This document shows, piece after piece, positions 8,189-11,310 of a stretch of 11,310 nucleotides of DNA (the first letter of the stretch is position 1; the number at the start of each line of letters is the position of its first letter). Source of the DNA: MGR-bin208 sp043779285 (GTDB lineage: Bacteria > Bacteroidota > Bacteroidia > Chitinophagales > Chitinophagaceae); assembly GCA_043779285.1 (NCBI GenBank), contig JAYWEL010000111.1, forward strand, positions 1 to 11,310, written 5' to 3'. The translations under genes were made by a program, and so were the position numbers. The notes beneath the pieces are model-generated. The model was given only the letters and a program-made list of their open reading frames with translations, was not told the origin of the DNA and did no database searches.

Positions 8189-9505
8189 TTAGATTTCATT
8201 TTCAAATATACTCTTATCCAATGTGAAAGGTTGTTCTACATCAGCACCTAATTTTTTCAAATCATTGAAAAATTCGGGATATGACTTGTTGATTGCTTCT
8301 GCCTTTTCAATTTCCGTTTCTCCATTTGCAATCAATCCAATAACTGCGCAAGCCATTGCAATTCGATGATCGTTATGAGAATGAACAATTGTTCCTTTTA
8401 TTTCTGAAACACCTTCAATCTTCATTACATCATCATCTAATATTATTTTTACGCCCATCTTTCCAAACTCTTGTTGTAAGCTAATGGCTCTGTTACTTTC
8501 TTTATGCATTAACCTGCTAACACCTGCAATTTTTGAAGTTCCTTTACAATTGGCTGCCAATGCAACTAATGGAGGAAATAAGTCAGGGCAATCTGTTGCA
8601 TCAAATTCAAAAGCAATTAAATCCGATTTGTGCACTTTTACTCCTTTTGATTCAATTGCTATCGATGCATTAGCACTCATTAAAGCCTCCATAACGGCCT
8701 TGTCTGCCTGAGAAGACGACATGTCTAATCCAATGACATTTATTGAGCCTGCAATTGCTCCTGCTACTAATAAAAACGCAGCACCGCTCCAATCACCCTC
8801 AACAGTATATCGGATAGGCTCAACTAGTTCTTTTTTTTGTTCCGTTGCTTTATTGAAAACAAACTCATCGTAATTTTTATTCAGCGGCATATTTAAACCG
8901 AATGCTTTCATAACATTCAGGGTTAAGTCGATATAAGGTTTGCTTTTAAGATCTTTTACTTTGATGGAAACTTCTGTTTCTGCAGAAACAGAATAAGCCA
9001 TTAATAATCCCGTTAAAAACTGAGAACTCAATGAACCGTCAATTTCGATATTTTTAGGAACCAAAGGACCTTGAATTTTAAATGGAAGTCTTCCATTTTC
9101 TGAAACAAACTTTACTGCCAATTTAAAAAATACTTCATCAAAAAAACTCATGGGTCTGGTAAGTAAACTTCCTTGCCCTTCGATAAATATTTCCTGATTA
9201 CTTAAAGCAATAATTGGAGTAAACATTCTTAACCCTAATCCGCTTTCGCCAATATTCACCTGCTTATTTAACGGGTTTACACCCTTACTTTCTATCCATA
9301 AATCGCCATCAATTATTTTACATATTGCACCAAGCGATTCAATCATTTTCAGAGCCGCCTTATCATCATGACTGAAACCGGGATTGCTAATAACAACGAT
9401 CCCTTTGCATAATAAAGCAGCTGCACAGGCCCTTTGCATAGAACTTTTAGAAGTAGGGGCTTTGATTGTTCCGGAAATTTTTGAAGGACGAATTTTTACC
9501 AACAT
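8189..9505 (-). CDS. aroA: 3-phosphoshikimate 1-carboxyvinyltransferase (EPSP synthase)
   Basis: It transfers the enolpyruvyl group of PEP to shikimate 3-phosphate, the sixth shikimate step. The 438-residue length is normal. Motifs run in family order: APTSKSSMQRA (16-26, K20), GESGLGLRMFTP (86-97), LLTRPM (114-119, R117), GSLSSQFLTGLLM (157-169), VEGDWSGAAFL (235-245), CPDLFP (306-311, catalytic-type D308), KESNR (335-339, E336), NDHRIAM (378-384, R381) and INKSYPEFF (405-413, K407). The usual NAGTAMRP loop reads ESGLGLRM, so the residues aligned with Thr97 and Pro101 of the E. coli enzyme are Leu90 and Met94. These positions affect glyphosate binding. The KESDR-type motif has Asn for Asp. 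The gene sits 18 bases after aroB and 20 bases before aroC, consistent with one operon. Confidence 0.97.
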   Translation of the reverse strand: MLVKIRPSKISGTIKAPTSKSSMQRACAAALLCKGIVVISNPGFSHDDKAALKMIESLGAICKIIDGDLWIESKGVNPLNKQVNIGESGLGLRMFTPIIALSNQEIFIEGQGSLLTRPMSFFDEVFFKLAVKFVSENGRLPFKIQGPLVPKNIEIDGSLSSQFLTGLLMAYSVSAETEVSIKVKDLKSKPYIDLTLNVMKAFGLNMPLNKNYDEFVFNKATEQKKELVEPIRYTVEGDWSGAAFLLVAGAIAGSINVIGLDMSSSQADKAVMEALMSANASIAIESKGVKVHKSDLIAFEFDATDCPDLFPPLVALAANCKGTSKIAGVSRLMHKESNRAISLQQEFGKMGVKIILDDDVMKIEGVSEIKGTIVHSHNDHRIAMACAVIGLIANGETEIEKAEAINKSYPEFFNDLKKLGADVEQPFTLDKSIFENEI

Positions 9506-9523
9506 GCTTTATTACGCTGTTTT

Positions 9524-10573
9524 TTAAATCTCAAATAATATATCCTTAATCGCATTCAGCGAAATAGACTTTACTGTTCCTTTTCCAATTTTTTCAAGTA
9601 AAATGTAGCTAATATCTGTTCGCTCCCGTTTTTTATCCAATTTCAACACATCAAAAACCTTTTGTTTATCAAACTCCGCAAAACTAGGTAAACCATATTT
9701 TTCTATTAACCCAATGACTTTATCTGCACTTTTAAATTTCATTATTTGTTCAGAAATTTTACAAGCATAAGTCATTCCAATAGCGACTGCCTGTCCATGT
9801 GAGAGTTCGTATTGATTCTCCAATGCATGGCCCAAAGTATGTCCGAAATTCAATAGCTTTCTATCTCCGTTTTCAAATTCATCAGCTTGAACTACTTTGG
9901 TTTTCAATTTTGCATTTCGAACAATTAAATCACTGAGCTTCTTTTTATCTTTTTGAATACTTTTTAATGTATTCTCTTCCAATAGTTGAAACATGGCCGC
10001 ATCCCTGATACATGCATGTTTTATTATTTCCGCAAATCCGTTTTCCCATTCATTTGGTGGAAGGGTTTTCAGAAAAGAATGATCGAAAATAATGAATGAA
10101 GGTTGGCGGATAATTCCTACCATGTTCTTATAAATGCCCACATCGATTCCGTTTTTCCCACCAATGGAAGCATCAACCATCGCCAATAATGTTGTTGGAA
10201 TAAATCCAAAACTAATACCTCGCATATATACAGAGGCAACATAACCCGTGATATCGGTAATCACACCTCCACCTACCCCAACGAGTAATGTTTTACGGTC
10301 AGCTTCCATCTCCAATAACTGATCAATGATGGTATCAATGGTTGCTTGTACTTTAAATTCTTCTCCTGCTTTTAATACGATGCAGTTGAAATTTTTAAAC
10401 TTTTTCTGATGAAGATCAAAAACGTTTTCATCTGTAATGATGATGGTATTCCCTGGATCTGCTATTTGATTTAAAAGAGAAATGGAGGCATCGAAATAAT
10501 AATCGACTGCGGAATTAGAAAACACAAATTTCTTTTTTGAAAAAGAAGTACCGGGTTTAGTTGTTTTTTTCAT
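9524..10573 (-). CDS. aroB: 3-dehydroquinate synthase
   Basis: It converts DAHP to 3-dehydroquinate using NAD and a divalent metal, the second shikimate step. I start at the ATG at 10573 (349 residues); an in-frame TTG at 10600 would add nine residues without similarity to the family. The glycine-rich NAD-binding stretch VGVGGGVITDITG (98-110), the block IPTTLLAMVDASIGGKNGID (125-144) and GFAEIIKH (179-186) are typical. The metal ligands are visible as E182, H245 (NFGHTLGHALE, 242-252) and H259 (SHGQAVAIGM, 258-267). The length is normal. Upstream is the DAHP synthase/chorismate mutase gene, 191 bases away, with a GC-rich palindrome in the gap; downstream aroA follows after 18 bases. Adjacent enzymes thus make and use DAHP. 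Confidence 0.97.
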   Translation of the reverse strand: MKKTTKPGTSFSKKKFVFSNSAVDYYFDASISLLNQIADPGNTIIITDENVFDLHQKKFKNFNCIVLKAGEEFKVQATIDTIIDQLLEMEADRKTLLVGVGGGVITDITGYVASVYMRGISFGFIPTTLLAMVDASIGGKNGIDVGIYKNMVGIIRQPSFIIFDHSFLKTLPPNEWENGFAEIIKHACIRDAAMFQLLEENTLKSIQKDKKKLSDLIVRNAKLKTKVVQADEFENGDRKLLNFGHTLGHALENQYELSHGQAVAIGMTYACKISEQIMKFKSADKVIGLIEKYGLPSFAEFDKQKVFDVLKLDKKRERTDISYILLEKIGKGTVKSISLNAIKDILFEI

Positions 10574-10608
10574 TTGCTCAATAGAATTACTAAAGTACAA
10601 GAGTGCGA

Positions 10609-10628
10609 CCTGCCTGCCGGCAGGCAGG
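10609..10628. repeat. Perfect 20-bp GC-rich palindrome upstream of aroB
   Basis: The sequence CCTGCCTGCCGGCAGGCAGG is a perfect inverted repeat with no spacer, 80% G+C in an otherwise AT-rich spacer. It ends 36 bases before the aroB ATG. Each half is itself built of CCTG/CAGG steps. It is not followed by a T-run on either strand, so it does not look like a terminator. I associate this type of palindrome with dispersed intergenic repeats; a protein-binding site or an RNA hairpin in the aroB leader are alternatives. Confidence 0.75.
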
Positions 10629-10764
10629 CGCCAATATAGTCGTACAAAGAATATCAGCCGGCTACATAAAATATTTAATTCGTTAGTAAAAATAAACCAA
10701 CTAAATTTTGTTCATACTATGCTGTAATCAGCTACCAGCATGCATCAAACAAGTTGGTAGAAAA

Positions 10765-11310
10765 TCAGCTATTCATGATCTTGTTCTGATGATTGATACT
10801 TTCCATATGCACGGCATCGAAATATTTTGTGATGAATTCCTTGCTCAATCCAATTTTATCACCTTTCTGAAAGGCTCTTTCCAAAATATGATTCCAACGA
10901 TTGGTTTGAAGAATGGTGACATTATTATCTTTTTTATACTGTCCAATCTTATCTGCGATCTTCATCCGTTGTCCCATCAAATCCATCAACTCATCGTCGA
11001 TATGATTGATCTGCTCACGAAGTTTTTCAAGAGCCGTGATAAATTCTGTTTCAGAAATTGACTCACTACGCCAAACCATTTCGCTTAAAATACCAGATAG
11101 TATTTCGGGGGTAACCTGTTGCTTCGCATCGCTCCAGGCATTATCCGGATCGATATGACTTTCAATCATCAAACCATCAAAATCAAGGTCAATTGCTTTT
11201 TGAGAAACTTCCAGAATATTGGTTCGCTGTCCGCAAATATGTGAAGGATCGTTGATTAATAACATATCCGGATTACGGCGTTTCATTTCAATGGCGAGAT
11301 GCCACATAGG
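10765..11310 (-). CDS. Bifunctional DAHP synthase/chorismate mutase, C-terminal half (5' end missing)
   Basis: The frame runs off the right edge (the base triplet at 11308-11310 is still in frame), leaving 181 residues. The first 80 are the end of a type I beta (KDO8P synthase-like) DAHP synthase barrel: INDPSHICGQR, then FDGLMIESHIDPDNAWSDAK and QQVTP. This enzyme joins PEP and erythrose 4-phosphate in the first shikimate step. From LEKLREQINHIDDEL on, the last 90 residues or so form an AroQ-type chorismate mutase, with Arg in LREQI, Arg in GQRMKIADKIG, and the following QYKK Lys and TNRW Arg, converting chorismate to prephenate. Such C-terminal fusions are known in Bacteroidota, for example Porphyromonas gingivalis, where the mutase domain mediates feedback control. 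The stop is TGA at 10765. Head position before aroB, aroA and aroC fits a pathway-entry enzyme under product control. Confidence 0.93.
   Translation of the reverse strand, partial: PMWHLAIEMKRRNPDMLLINDPSHICGQRTNILEVSQKAIDLDFDGLMIESHIDPDNAWSDAKQQVTPEILSGILSEMVWRSESISETEFITALEKLREQINHIDDELMDLMGQRMKIADKIGQYKKDNNVTILQTNRWNHILERAFQKGDKIGLSKEFITKYFDAVHMESINHQNKIMNS

Noticed and set aside
10574..10600. Longer aroB beginning at a TTG at 10598-10600
   Set aside because: The nine extra residues have no family similarity and an ATG followed by a typical N-terminus is available at 10573.
10645..10653. TATTCTTTG on the minus strand as an aroB promoter
   Set aside because: The spacing inside the box is one base too long for TAnnTTTG and there is no TTG box at the right distance upstream.
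10726..10770. CTACCA/TGGTAG inverted repeat and duplicated AATCAGCT after the DAHP synthase/mutase stop
   Set aside because: The stem is only six base pairs with a 17-base loop and no T-run, so it is not a credible terminator; the 8-base direct repeat may be chance.
10708..11061. 117-residue plus-strand open frame at the right end
   Set aside because: It is antisense to the chorismate mutase domain and has no recognisable features.

Overview
The window looks like chromosomal DNA of a Bacteroidota member, most likely from the Chitinophagaceae/Sphingobacteriia side. The evidence is a SprE/PorW-type type IX secretion lipoprotein, an OmpA-family protein with thrombospondin type 3 repeats, AT-rich spacers, starts without Shine-Dalgarno sequences, a TAnnTTTG-type promoter element, and a DAHP synthase carrying a C-terminal chorismate mutase. 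The family assignment is inference. No mobile genes, phage genes, CRISPR arrays, tRNA or rRNA were seen.

Left part, plus strand (1-4783): the 3' portion of a TPR protein of the SprE/PorW family (its start lies outside the window), then after 92 bases a bifunctional class A penicillin-binding protein (PBP1A type). Both act in the periplasm and cell wall. The two genes may form a transcription unit, although a weak promoter-like box sits between them.

Middle (4784-7172): a convergent spacer holds a degenerate inverted repeat of about 150 bp and a strong hairpin terminator. It is followed, on the minus strand, by an OmpA-like peptidoglycan-binding outer-membrane protein and a small secreted RlpA-type double-psi beta-barrel protein. 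An AT-rich spacer of 285 bases separates this group from the aro genes.

Right part, minus strand (7173-11310): an aromatic amino acid cluster transcribed leftwards in the order DAHP synthase/chorismate mutase (partial), aroB, aroA, aroC. The last three are only 18-20 bases apart and are very probably co-transcribed. Together they cover the first two and last two steps of the shikimate pathway plus the first step from chorismate to Phe/Tyr. Dehydroquinase, shikimate dehydrogenase and shikimate kinase are not here. A perfect 20-bp GC-rich palindrome lies between the DAHP synthase gene and aroB.

I find no convincing undescribed system. The gene content is housekeeping and envelope biology. The most useful leads are two intergenic repeat elements and several lineage-type substitutions at normally conserved positions in AroA, AroC and RlpA.
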